A stretch of DNA of 64,000 nt from Loripinus fragilis (lineage: Eukaryota > Mollusca > Bivalvia > Lucinida > Lucinidae), in NCBI GenBank assembly GCA_964019695.1, contig OZ026519.1, forward strand, positions 29,603,213 through 29,667,212. The letters run 5' to 3'. The notes below the pieces were generated by a model, which was not told the DNA's origin, did not search any database, and saw only the letters and a list, made by a program, of their open reading frames with translations. Below are positions 36,301-40,347 of the stretch, piece after piece. A program made the position numbers and the translations under genes. The first letter of the stretch is position 1. Each line of letters starts with the position of its first letter.

Positions 36301-38691
36301 TTTAAGATGTGTATGAGGTTTTGCTGTAATCCTCAGATTATCTTTTGTCACTTTTTTGAAGTTTGAACTTATTTAATTTTGGCTCCACTTCTATCAAAGC
36401 ATATAGGCACTGGGTATCTTGTGAAGGCAACTCCTCACAATTTTACCTGTATCTTTTTGAAACTTTGCAGGTGTTTTGTCTAGGTCTGAAGATGTGTACA
36501 TGTATATGCTTTGAAAGTAACATGGATTTTACATTATTATGGAAATAATATATGATAATTTATGTTTCCCCTAATGATGGTTATGCAATAATTTACTGCT
36601 TATCAGGGTATCTTTGAAAAAAAAACACACAATAATTAACCATTATTTTAGTTTGAAATTGCATTTAGTGACATTTGGATCTTGGTGTGTGTGTGGGGGG
36701 GGGGGGAGATTCTGTTTTAGTTGTTTAGCTTCCAAAGGGTGTAATATATATTGAATATCTCCATGCTATTGTATAAATGTGGATGAAAGATTCCATTAAT
36801 GTTTAAAGAGCTAATTTTCCATTACCTTTGCACATCATAGTGCATTAGTTGGTGATATGTTGATTTTCTATTCATTTTGAACCACATTTGAGCCGCGACA
36901 TGAGATTTCCAACAATGTGGTATTTGCGACCAGCAAAGCCTCAGATCAGCCTGCGCATACCCGCAGTCTGATCAGAGCCTTTGCTTGTTGCTTGAATATT
37001 CTATGAGTGTCATTCTACTGACTGAATATCAGTTGGAACTTCTAAGCTCAAACGGAAGCTGCACAGGCTTGTCTGAGTCTACACTTGTCAAAATGCCACA
37101 TTGTTGGAAATCACATGTCACGGCTCAAATTTGTTTATTTTTTATAGCATCAAGTTTGAATGAACCACCACCTCCATATACCCCACCAGATACCATTCCT
37201 ACCTCACCAGCTCGTATTATACCTGTTAGAAATAGAACCCCACCAGCTCCACGAGCCAGGTCTGCCGATGAGAGGGACACACCGCCTCCATACTCACGTG
37301 TATGTTCTGGACCCAGTCCAAGAAGTAGCTCAGGACCCAGTCCAACAAGTAGTTCCAGACCCAGTCCAACAAGTAGCTCTGGACCCAGTCCAACGAGTAG
37401 CTCCAGACCTAGTCCATCAAATAGCTCTGGACCCAGTCCAACAAGTAGCTCCAGACCAAGTCCATCAAATATCTCTGGACCCAGTCCAACAAGTAGCTGC
37501 AGAAGAAACCATAGACACAGTCTACCTGCAGAAGGATCTAGTAACAGATACAACACACTACCAGTCCAGAGATCAAGGGCAGTAAGTCATCCAGTTGAAG
37601 ATAGCAACAGAAGTAAAAGTGACAGTCTTGTCAGAACAGGGTCAGGTGGACGTATGATTCCTAGAAACCCAGCTCCACCAGTACCACAGCCTAGGACAAA
37701 TAAAGTACCAGCCAATGAAGCAGAAACAAGCCATAATAGTGAAGAATCATCAGTGGCCAGACGGAGGAGAACAATGTCTGAGAACTTCATTCAGTTTGAC
37801 AGTCGTGATGTTGTCACACAGAGTCAGAATCAGATGTTTCAGAGCTCCTCTCTATATTCAAGTGTAGGTGTCTTTGAAACAGTACACGTATGCCAATCTG
37901 GTGAAGCTAGGCCTCGTGTCCAAGGTGACATTGAAATGGCTCATATTGAGGAAGCTAGTGCAATAGAGCAAGTAAAGTCTCCAAGTGAAGGGAGTGGGGC
38001 CAATACTCAAAGTAACAGACCTGGTACCAGCAAAGAAAATGATGGAGTTAATTCAAATTCTAGCTCTGACAGCACGGGTACCACCCATGGAGAAGACAAG
38101 AGTTGCACCAATCCTTTTATTGAATCCAGCAAATGCTCGACAACAGAGAATGAGGATCGCACAGAAATGGTCCAAAGTCCATTTTCAGGGATCCCAGAAA
38201 CTAGCTCAGAGACAGCACAAGCACAGCCCACAGGAATTCCAATGTCAATTGATTCATGTACGACATTAGTCTTACATGAATCAATTGACAGTGGTATCCA
38301 TGAATCAACTGCTTCAGAGCAAAGTGATAAGAAGGACTTTGAAAATATACCGTTTATTGATTCAGTTTCATTGGAACAATCTCCAGTGTTACATTCAAAG
38401 GAAACCGTAGAAAGTGGGTCCCAAGATACCTCAGGTAAAAGCGATAGACTTGGTGATGAAATGCTGCTGTTGGTGTCAGACAAGGAACAATCTCTAGTGT
38501 TACAATCTAAGGAATCTGTAGAAGGTTGTGCCCCAGATACTTCAAATAAAGGCGGTAGACTTGGTGACGAATATCTGCTGTTGGTGTCAGACAAGGAAGG
38601 TGCCTCGGTTAAGCATTGTTTAGATACATCTGGTGATGTTGAGGATGAATATGACACAGCAGAAGAAGAGGACCACACACCAAGGATATAA
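326..38691 (+). CDS. Ten-exon gene: Pil1/BAR-like coiled domain plus PPxY scaffold tail (737 aa)
   Basis: Exons: 326-354, 7338-7453, 16838-16890, 17941-18004, 19666-19745, 22625-22681, 24451-24535, 30989-31113, 33016-33076, 37148-38691. All introns are GT-AG, phases match at every junction, and the coding sum is 2214 bases. The ATG has a strong context (CAACCATGG). Residues 1-223 are helical and charged. Marks seen are a basic N-terminus (MEKASRALRRSGVKI), RDMLRWATHEDNRAIQDI (51-68), FLDRLKEYRLMLEMI (86-100), a KELRYRKELNKASKK stretch, then SELRNLESRISQAERAKDLAYAELSDRVRE and AQKDVVLQLPDV in order. The order and spacing (QFIDRYDQYR-like, then an EL.RAE...AE.QLS-like helix, then a final LLxLxD-like end) recall fungal Pil1/Lsp1, which coat plasma-membrane furrows. 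Identity is low, so this is a fold-level inference from memory of the family. Residues 224-737 are a disordered tail with WW- and SH3-type ligand motifs. Alternative: another BAR-family or generic coiled-coil protein. The exon structure is much surer than the family. Confidence 0.85.
355..1634. other. Intron 1, first part: no element recognised
   Basis: Intron 1 begins at 355. This stretch has short chance frames only, and a GTCT/GTCC simple-sequence run near 1425-1452. The open frame 388-621 follows directly on the exon 1 donor, has no protein-like features and is rejected as a gene. Confidence 0.5.
1635..1643. repeat. Target-site duplication of element A (left)
   Basis: ATTTAGAAA; the identical partner is at 4189-4197. 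Confidence 0.88.
1644..4188. mobile_element. Element A: 2.5 kb long-inverted-repeat transposon, 9 bp target duplication
   Basis: The ends are GGCACTGTCTC (1644) and GAGACAGTGCC (ending 4188), flanked by perfect copies of ATTTAGAAA at 1635-1643 and 4189-4197. The inverted arms run about 370 bases with interruptions (left to about 2010, right from about 3825). They contain several near-copies of the palindrome GGTCCGGTACCGGACC. The middle holds about five tandem copies of an AGATCAGACTGC hairpin (2308-2930) and a G-rich patch near 3080-3140. No transposase frame is present. The 9 bp duplication and long arms fit Mutator-like or foldback elements; the class is inference. Confidence 0.85.
2308..2930. 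repeat. Tandem AGATCAGACTGC hairpins inside element A
   Basis: Near-copies at about 2308, 2444, 2630, 2728 and 2865. Each pairs a left half (AACAGTGTTGAACAAGATCA type) with a right half (TGATCTGGATCCACACTG type). Spacing is 100-180 bases. The chance frame 2562-2762 crosses them. Confidence 0.75.
4189..4197. repeat. Target-site duplication of element A (right)
   Basis: ATTTAGAAA, identical to 1635-1643. Confidence 0.88.
4198..5775. other. Intron 1, middle: nothing recognised
   Basis: AT-rich DNA with short chance frames only. A sequence related to the AGATC hairpin family (GTAGATCCAAACCATTTGAC) lies near 4937. Confidence 0.4.
5776..6173. mobile_element. Element Q: hAT-like MITE with CAGGGACCAAGCT ends
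   Basis: Perfect 13 bp ends CAGGGACCAAGCT / AGCTTGGTCCCTG, flanked on both sides by GTATAA. CAGGG-type ends are usual for hAT elements, but an 8 bp duplication is not exact here, so the class is likely rather than proven. The middle contains a run of 21 A (5872-5892) then 25 T (5893-5917), framed by AGTCTCCCTA / TAGGGAGACT. The 127-residue frame across it is spurious. Confidence 0.75.
6690..7135. repeat. Repeat E, uninterrupted copy
   Basis: From GCCATTAGCCATTGCAGCC to about 7135. It matches a second copy that is split between 9893-10008 and 12225-12560. It contains a GGATCCAGACCAGGCC / GGTCCTGATCTGGGTCC hairpin at 6904-6970. Confidence 0.75.
7200..7258. repeat. Short hairpin repeat (AAAGAACC…GTTCTTTTGAGC)
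   Basis: GGGTACTAAAAAGAACC pairs with GGTTCTTTTGAGCACCC. Relatives lie near 3352, 16610, 19918, 44157 and 45058, so this is a dispersed family of about 50 bp hairpins. Confidence 0.7.
7338..7453 (+). CDS. Exon 2
   Basis: Acceptor CTGATCAG|GAG, donor TTAG|GTGAGT. Codes for residues 10-48 (…SMGGANTDLSVTLSEVKNMR…). Its ATG at 7354 is internal: the frame is open upstream through the acceptor and joins exon 1 exactly. The residues are mostly helix-forming and match the start of the BAR-like region. Confidence 0.85.
8935..9690. repeat. Degenerate tandem units inside element B
   Basis: At least three imperfect units share GAGTGACAGAAGGAAAAATTG, AAGAAGGCAAAATGA and TCAAGTAGTTGCTGAGAAAA type segments. 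Spacing is irregular, 190-300 bases. Confidence 0.6.
10241..11765. mobile_element. Element C: inverted-repeat transposon, 9 bp target duplication
   Basis: The ends are GGCGAGGTCTGTTGACAACC and, on the other strand, GGAAGTGTCTGCTGACAACC. TTAATTAAA flanks both sides (10232-10240, 11766-11774). The arms (10241-10368 and about 11678-11765) are rows of GACAACCGGTTGTC palindromes joined by AGACTTTTTG-type spacers. The end sequences match those of element B in swapped orientation, so B and C belong to one superfamily. It carries a LINE fragment at 11009-11225. Confidence 0.88.
11009..11225 (+). pseudogene. LINE 3' fragment (end of a reverse-transcriptase ORF)
   Basis: From GGG 11009, an open frame with no ATG reads GRPKLTWKKLMERD…TTVDPQERSTWRSGVRSA…VVDDAPAPAR and stops at TAA near 11195. 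RPK.TW…D…DR..WR is the usual pattern at the C-terminus of RTE-like and related LINE proteins. A TATGATATGATATGATGA tail follows at once, as at the 3' end of such elements. The rest of the LINE is missing. Family assignment rests on recall of the motif. Confidence 0.6.
13428..13794. mobile_element. Element G copy 1: piggyBac-like MITE (TTAA flanks)
   Basis: The ends are AGCTGCATAC / TATGCAGCT with TTAA on both sides (13424-13427, 13795-13798). The 367 bp body matches copies at 26750 and 43638. The TTAA duplication points to piggyBac-type mobilisation. No coding capacity. Confidence 0.8.
15275..15337. repeat. Two-part palindrome after repeat F
   Basis: A perfect 24 bp palindrome at 15292-15315, centred on GCATATGC, lies inside outer arms AATTGTTGTGCCT / AGGCACAACAATT. 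Confidence 0.85.
15338..16837. other. Intron 2, last part
   Basis: No element with clear ends. An inverted repeat TTTCCCCCCCCTAGATC / GTCTAGGGGGGGGAAA (about 15973-16082) and a dispersed hairpin relative near 16610 are visible. Minus-strand frames 15793-16271 overlap the inverted repeat and are not credible genes. Confidence 0.5.
16838..16890 (+). CDS. Exon 3
   Basis: Acceptor TCTTAAAG|CATC, donor TTCAG|GTTAGT. Codes for A49-Q66, with a WATHEDNRAI segment that resembles the helix before the FIDRYDQYR motif of Pil1-type proteins. It is entered in phase 1 and left in phase 0. Confidence 0.85.
16891..17703. other. Intron 3, first part: no element recognised
   Basis: AT-rich with four overlapping short frames (16982-17726) that share no protein family signal and show no splice continuity with the gene. 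Confidence 0.4.
17704..17920. mobile_element. Element P copy 1: TA-flanked palindromic MITE next to exon 4
   Basis: The ends are CGGTAAATGTTCTAAAATTT and its near reverse complement ending AGAACTTTTACTG, with TA on both sides. The centre is an AGATCAGACTGC hairpin (17756-17825). The element ends 20 bases before exon 4. Ends and TA fit a Tc1/mariner-type MITE. Confidence 0.75.
17941..18004 (+). CDS. Exon 4
   Basis: Acceptor TTGTTTCAG|GAT, donor CTTG|GTAAGA. Codes for D67-L87 plus one base of D88 (DIINQMSELSMLWTDVQSEF). A 217 bp inverted-repeat element ends only 20 bases before this exon, so the whole acceptor signal is squeezed into the bases 17921-17940. Confidence 0.88.
18005..19665. other. 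Intron 4
   Basis: No complete element. Remnants of the hairpin families lie at 19153-19235 (GCTGCGCGGATGCGCAGGC core) and about 19510-19560. The minus-strand frames 19113-19341 are translations of that dispersed hairpin repeat, not a gene. Confidence 0.5.
19666..19745 (+). CDS. Exon 5 (DRLKEYRLMLEMI motif)
   Basis: Acceptor TTAATTGCAG|AT, donor TAT|GTAAGT. Codes for D88-Y114. The DRLKEYRLMLEMI stretch is the best match to the DRYDQYRLTLKSI signature of Pil1/Lsp1; it is followed by EKQVFLAKQNY where those proteins have the IE.SVQPSRDRK region. Confidence 0.88.
20251..20453. mobile_element. CAGTAAAACC MITE, copy 1
   Basis: The left end CAGTAAAACCTGTGTAAAAG follows TA; the right end is decayed. 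Nearly the whole 200 bp folds on itself around GCAGAATGCAGCATTCTGC. Four relatives lie in this window. Confidence 0.75.
20585..20660. repeat. Hairpin repeat (CTAAGACTGATC core)
   Basis: CAGCTAAGACTGATC pairs with GATCTGAGTCTTAGCTG around a short loop. Confidence 0.65.
20755..20830. repeat. GATCAGG hairpin repeat
   Basis: GACCCAGATCAGGAC pairs with GTCCTGATCTGGATCC. The same family occurs at 6904, 12361, 54888 and 61434. Translations such as DPDQ…GPDLDP in the frames here come from this repeat. Confidence 0.7.
21632..22366. mobile_element. Element O: TA-flanked element with CTGTAAAATGG ends
   Basis: CTGTAAAATGGGAAAATTTT at the left and the reverse complement of CCGTAAAATGGAATATTTTC at the right, with TA on both sides. 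735 bp, no coding frame that fits. The frame 21432-21680 crosses its left end and is a repeat translation. Confidence 0.7.
22370..22577. mobile_element. Element P copy 2 (decayed), upstream of exon 6
   Basis: TTCTAAAATTTTGAACACTA at the left and ATTCTGAATTTTAGATCATT at the right, around a shortened AGATCAGACTGCTTCTGAAG core. It begins directly at the right end of element O and ends about 48 bases before exon 6. Confidence 0.65.
22625..22681 (+). CDS. Exon 6
   Basis: Acceptor TTATTCGTAG|AAT, donor AAG|GTAAGT; 19 codons, phase 0 on both sides. Codes for N115-K133, rich in Lys, Arg and Glu. Skipping it would keep the frame. A degenerate inverted-repeat element ends about 50 bases upstream. Confidence 0.85.
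22682..24450. other. Intron 6: nothing recognised
   Basis: AT-rich sequence with no clear inverted-repeat element. The minus-strand frame 24227-24583 overlaps exon 7 in antisense and is a shadow. Confidence 0.5.
24451..24535 (+). CDS. Exon 7
   Basis: Acceptor CTCTCCACAG|AAG, donor GAAT|GTAAGT. Codes for K134-E161 plus one base of L162. It is a strongly predicted heptad-like helix (SELRNLESRISQAERAKDLA) that lines up with the VLEQELVRAEAES helix of Pil1-type proteins. Confidence 0.88.
24536..25598. other. Intron 7, first part
   Basis: A hairpin-family remnant (AGCGCAGCCAAGCCTGCGCT core) lies at 24880-24950. Nothing else is recognised. Confidence 0.45.
25599..25799. mobile_element. CAGTAAAACC MITE, copy 2
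   Basis: CAGTAAAACCTGTCTAAAAC to AGACAGGTTTTACTG, with TA at the right. The centre is a palindrome (GCAGAATGCTC…GAGCATTCTGC). Confidence 0.85.
25889..25970 (+). other. Possible cryptic or alternative exon (82 bp), not in the main model
   Basis: After TTTAGGAG the frame reads QAVGSMANWQELANMIIQLN and continues to a weak donor AAG|GTTATA. Including it requires a poor GAG acceptor here and, again, at exon 8; otherwise a stop follows at once. Skipping it joins exon 7 to exon 8 in frame through a good CAG acceptor. Its 3' half also belongs to a dispersed repeat (relative on the other strand near 38880-38930). Confidence 0.3.
26039..26344 (+). mobile_element. tRNA-derived SINE with 12 bp target duplication
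   Basis: AAAAACTAAAAT occurs at 26027-26038 and 26345-26356. The 306 bp insert has a pol III A-box-like TAACACAGTGGGTAACATG and a B-box-like GGCGAGTTCTATCC (26092-26105), and ends in an AACAAACAAAC tail. The frame 26039-26278 is incidental. Confidence 0.8.
26750..27105. mobile_element. Element G copy 2: piggyBac-like MITE
   Basis: Same ends and orientation as copy 1, with TTAA at 26746-26749 and 27106-27109. About 356 bp and very similar to copy 1, so it moved fairly recently. Confidence 0.85.
27199..29576. mobile_element. Element H1: TA-flanked element with GGCCCTGTCACACTATAACG end
   Basis: The right end is the reverse complement of AAGGCCATGTCACACTACG. TA flanks restore the host sequence CATAGGCTTATAT. 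The inside has repeated ACGTATACCAACGTAC and GTATGCATAACTTAC motifs about 246-250 bases apart. A 1340 bp hAT-like element sits at 27630. Without it the length is about 1.03 kb, like H2. No coding frame. Superfamily not assigned. Confidence 0.8.
27630..28969. mobile_element. hAT-like element inside H1
   Basis: The ends are TAGTGGTG / CACCACTA, with an 8 bp duplication GTAGCTTG (27622-27629) and GTAGCCTG (28970-28977), one base different. An AATCGATCAAAGGCTGTAATCGG-type subterminal region, common in hAT MITEs, follows the left end. A four-fold GTGGTATCTT-like minisatellite is at 28455-28495. The frames here do not resemble a transposase. Confidence 0.75.
29803..30848. mobile_element. Element H2: second copy of the GTCACACTATA element
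   Basis: TA at 29801-29802 and 30849-30850. The ends are AAGGCTCTGTCACACTATA and the reverse complement of AAGCCCTGTCACACTATGAC. It matches H1 along its length and lacks the hAT insertion. Confidence 0.8.
30989..31113 (+). CDS. Exon 8
   Basis: Acceptor GTTTTCAG|TGAGTGAC, donor AAG|GTAAGT. Joined to exon 7 it reads T|TG, giving L162-K203 (LSDRVRENECGKLVRLKEGL…). The direct join gives YAELSDRV, close to the AEAQLSNIT junction recalled from Pil1, and supports leaving out the possible 82 bp exon at 25889. Confidence 0.85.
31114..32448. other. Intron 8, first part: nothing recognised
   Basis: Short chance frames only (31566-31992). A TGGTACTTGATTGTATCGATTCCTGATC segment near 32310 recurs near 21245 and, on the other strand, near 51770, so it belongs to a dispersed repeat. 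Confidence 0.45.
32449..32658. mobile_element. CAGTAAAACC MITE, copy 3
   Basis: TA on both sides (32447-32448, 32659-32660); CAGTAAAACCTGTCTTAAGC to AGACAGGTTTTACTG. Confidence 0.85.
32756..32993. mobile_element. Element U copy 1: MITE ending just before exon 9
   Basis: GAGCCGCGGCATGAGATTTC at the left; TTGTTGGAAATTTCATGCA at the right is a decayed inverse. The core is an AGATCAGCCTGCGCG / CGCACAGTCTGATCAG hairpin. It ends about 22 bases before exon 9 (33016). The second copy is at 36887. Confidence 0.7.
33016..33076 (+). CDS. Exon 9
   Basis: Acceptor TATGTTTCAG|GAT, donor AATG|GTAAAT. Codes for D204-N223 plus one base of A224 (DVVLQLPDVEGTDIEEIKYN). This appears to be the end of the helical domain and an acidic linker into the tail. 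Confidence 0.85.
33203..33272. repeat. Hairpin in intron 9
   Basis: GGAGCATTTGCTC / GAGCAAATGCTC core, with outer arms TTGAAAATATTTTGGAAAA and TTTTCCATGATATTTTCAA. Confidence 0.8.
33273..34758. other. Intron 9, middle: nothing recognised
   Basis: Low-complexity and AT-rich; the minus-strand frame 34011-34220 has no support. Confidence 0.4.
34759..34985. mobile_element. Foldback-type inverted repeat with a perfect 26 bp stem
   Basis: Outer arms: TATCCTGCCCGCCTAGAGTG… against …CACTCTTGGCTGGCAGGATA, with GTTTTGTTTACAA / TTGTAAACAAAAC. In the centre 34830-34855 pairs perfectly with 34859-34884 around a 3 base loop. No clear target duplication. Confidence 0.75.
35087..35505. mobile_element. 419 bp MITE with perfect 29 bp inverted repeats
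   Basis: Starts GGCCAGAATTTTTTTATTAG and ends with the exact inverse. The flanks do not give a clear duplication. GGCCA-type ends are shared with the element at 44571. Confidence 0.8.
35575..36500. repeat. About five tandem units of 190-200 bp in intron 9
   Basis: Units share ACACTGGGTATCTTGTGAA, CTTTTTGAAACTTTGCA, GTGTTTTTGTCAAGGTCTGA and GAGGTTTTGCTGTAATCC. They start after a GTCCGTCTGTCTG-type stretch, as in repeat F, but the sequence differs. Confidence 0.75.
36887..37129. mobile_element. Element U copy 2: MITE ending just before exon 10
   Basis: TTTGAGCCGCGACATGAGAT at the left against the inverse of TTTGAGCCGTGACATGTGAT at the right. The core is an AGATCAGCCTGCG hairpin (about 36927-36985). 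It ends 18 bases before exon 10; only TTTGTTTATTTTTTATAG separates them. Confidence 0.85.
37148..38691 (+). CDS. Exon 10, terminal exon (PPxY / proline-rich / acidic tail)
   Basis: Acceptor TTTTTTATAG|CATC; stop TAA 38689-38691. It codes for the complete tail, residues 224-737. In order: PPPY at 231-234 and 269-272 (WW-domain ligand type), TPPAPRAR, eight 8-residue repeats 278-341, RRRRTMSENF near 428-437 (basic phospho-site or 14-3-3-like), NPAPPVPQPR (SH3-ligand type), a Ser/Thr/Glu-rich middle, a 37-residue tandem duplication, and an acidic end (EDEYDTAEEEDHTPRI). No globular domain is visible. The frame stays open upstream to 36985 only because a repeat lies there; the acceptor at 37146-37147 sets the real start. 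Confidence 0.9.
37309..37500 (+). repeat. Eight 24-bp coding repeats (8-residue units)
   Basis: Exactly eight 24-base units coding for [G/R]PSP[T/S/R][S/N]xS, residues 278-341. G-type and R-type units alternate in the later part, and units 5 and 7 (RPSPSN) match each other best. This points to growth by duplication of two-unit blocks. Each unit holds an SP site, a possible proline-directed phosphorylation site. Confidence 0.9.
38243..38290 (+). repeat. Perfect 18 bp inverted repeat inside the coding exon
   Basis: TGTCAATTGATTCATGTA (38243-38260) and its exact reverse complement (38273-38290), with a 12 base loop. It codes for SIDSC…HESIDSG. Confidence 0.9.
38374..38595 (+). repeat. 111-bp tandem duplication in the tail
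   Basis: Two in-frame 111-base units, 38374-38484 and 38485-38595. Each opens with EQS.VL.SKE.VE and closes with RLGDE.LLLVSDK. A third, shortened relation follows (EGASVKHCLDTSGDVEDEY). Confidence 0.88.
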
Positions 38692-39255
38692 AACCTTTCT
38701 CATGCTCAACTTAGCTGAGCATGAAATTTCAAGTGCTCATAAAAACTGACATTCAAAAAAATATAGACTATTCTTGGTTTCAAATGCTCAGATGTTGTAT
38801 TTATCATGCTAATTAATGTTAAAATGTCAACAGTTGATGACATTTTAAATTTATAGGCATGATAAATTCCATGCTCAACTGATTTGATCATGAAAATAGT
38901 TTTATAACCTGGAGGCCAGGTATCCGGTACAGCTAGAGTTGTAGAGAATTCCAAGTAATATGTTTTGGTCCATGCCAATAATAGTGATTTTTTTAAGGAT
39001 TATGCCTGCATTCAGGATTTTGGGGCTGAGCCAGCCCCCAAAGCCTGAATTATGCATAAAAATTGGCTAAATGGATTTCTTCAAAGTGTGATTTTTATGA
39101 TTTATCAGCCTTTTTATCCTAAAATTAGAAATGAATGTTAGCTCACAATTTGATTGTTTTAAAATGGGTAAATAGATCGAGCCAGCTTACACAATTGTGG
39201 TGTAGAGTTACAAAGTCATTTTTTAAAACATACATGTATTAATAGACTATTCACT
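38692..39255 (+). other. 3' UTR / downstream region
   Basis: A CTCATGCTCAACTTAGCTGAGCATGA hairpin lies just after the stop (38699-38725), and an ATGTTAAAATGTCAAC…GTTGATGACATTTTAA-type inverted stretch lies near 38815-38850. A strand-reversed relative of part of this region lies at 25950-26040. The first AATAAA downstream is near 39277, within the next element, so the polyadenylation site cannot be placed. Confidence 0.4.
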
Positions 39256-39257
39256 TA

Positions 39258-39778
39258 CTGTAAAGGCGGCAACTTTAATAAACATATCTGGGCGTGGTTC
39301 GGCAAATTTCATCTGCTAAGGAAGGGAAATTAGGTTCTATTTGTAATTTGGCAAAGAGTTAATAAGCTTTTTGGGCCGAGCAAACATATGTGCATTTCAT
39401 GAAAGTTCTAACCGTATACACACTGAACTCACATTTATTAACCCTTAAAGCGCAGAATCACAAAATGTATATTTTGTTGTTGTCCACTAAAATATATGAA
39501 GCCTCATAGACAAACAGTGTGGACCCAGATCAGACTGCTGTAGGAGCAGTCTGATCTGGGTCCGCAATGTTAGCCTCTATGCTTATGTTAAATAGACATT
39601 TTCAGATGCAGTTATTTTGCTGGCATTTTAAAGACTAAATAATGTGTTTTGGGTCTATACTGAGGTAATGGCCCAGGATGATACAGTTACTTTTGAATAA
39701 AACCACGCCTCATTTTCAGCTTTAACCTATGTCTAAGGCTGACCAGTCCTACGCATTCATGAGGTGCCGCCTTTACAG
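39258..39778. mobile_element. Element N: TA-flanked MITE with CTGTAAAGGCGGCA ends
   Basis: CTGTAAAGGCGGCA and its exact inverse, with TA at 39256-39257 and 39779-39780. The centre (39511-39575) is an AGATCAGACTGC hairpin with long perfect arms. Confidence 0.85.
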
Positions 39779-40227
39779 TAACCAAAAAGTCCTATAATAC
39801 AGCTACCCAGTCAAAAGTTTGATCTTAGCCTTTCTCTACTTCCATACTTACTGTATGCAAGCAGCAAGGGGCTCTGATGTGACTGTGATAGTACCAACAT
39901 CTCATGTAATGGCTGAATTGGTTGTGAGAGACATATTTAAGTAAATTCTTAAGAAATTATGCTACTTTAATGTATGTAGTGTCTTAAATGTAATAATGTT
40001 GTGCCGCATTCTATTATCTCTATTTGCTGCTTATTTATAACTGATATACTATTGGATGTAAATGTCAGGGAGCTGATGCTTGAAACACATGCAACATTAG
40101 CCCTTTCCTTCATGAATATTTATGCTAAGTCCCACCCACTATGAATAATTATATAAATAATCATTCACATTTGTACATAGAACCAAGAAATTATTTGTCA
40201 GGTCCACATCTAATCATATTTCCATAA

Positions 40228-40293
40228 GCAAACAGGGTAGACGCTGATCAGGCAGCTCTTTCAAGAGCTGCCTGATCTGAGTCTGCTCTGTTA
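40228..40293. repeat. GATCAGGCAGCTC hairpin
   Basis: CTGATCAGGCAGCTCTT pairs with AAGAGCTGCCTGATCTG. It has the same outer sequence (AACAGxGTxGAC…GTCTGCTCTGTT) as the AGATCAGACTGC family but a changed core that stays paired. Confidence 0.8.
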
Positions 40294-40347
40294 GAAAAAG
40301 TGGTAAAAGGCGCCTCTATGAGGTAATGGGTTAAGATAAGAGTAGAG

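Noticed and set aside
36985..37147. Upstream extension of the terminal exon frame to an ATG
   Set aside because: It is MITE U sequence; the acceptor at 37146-37147 joins exon 9 in phase.
37125..37585. Long frames in two other readings over the 24-bp repeats
   Set aside because: Repeats of a length divisible by three keep all frames open; the plus frame through 37148-38691 has the splice joins and a clean stop.
38007..38678. 223-codon minus-strand frame
   Set aside because: It is the complement of the Ser/Glu-rich tail exon; no motif or splice support.
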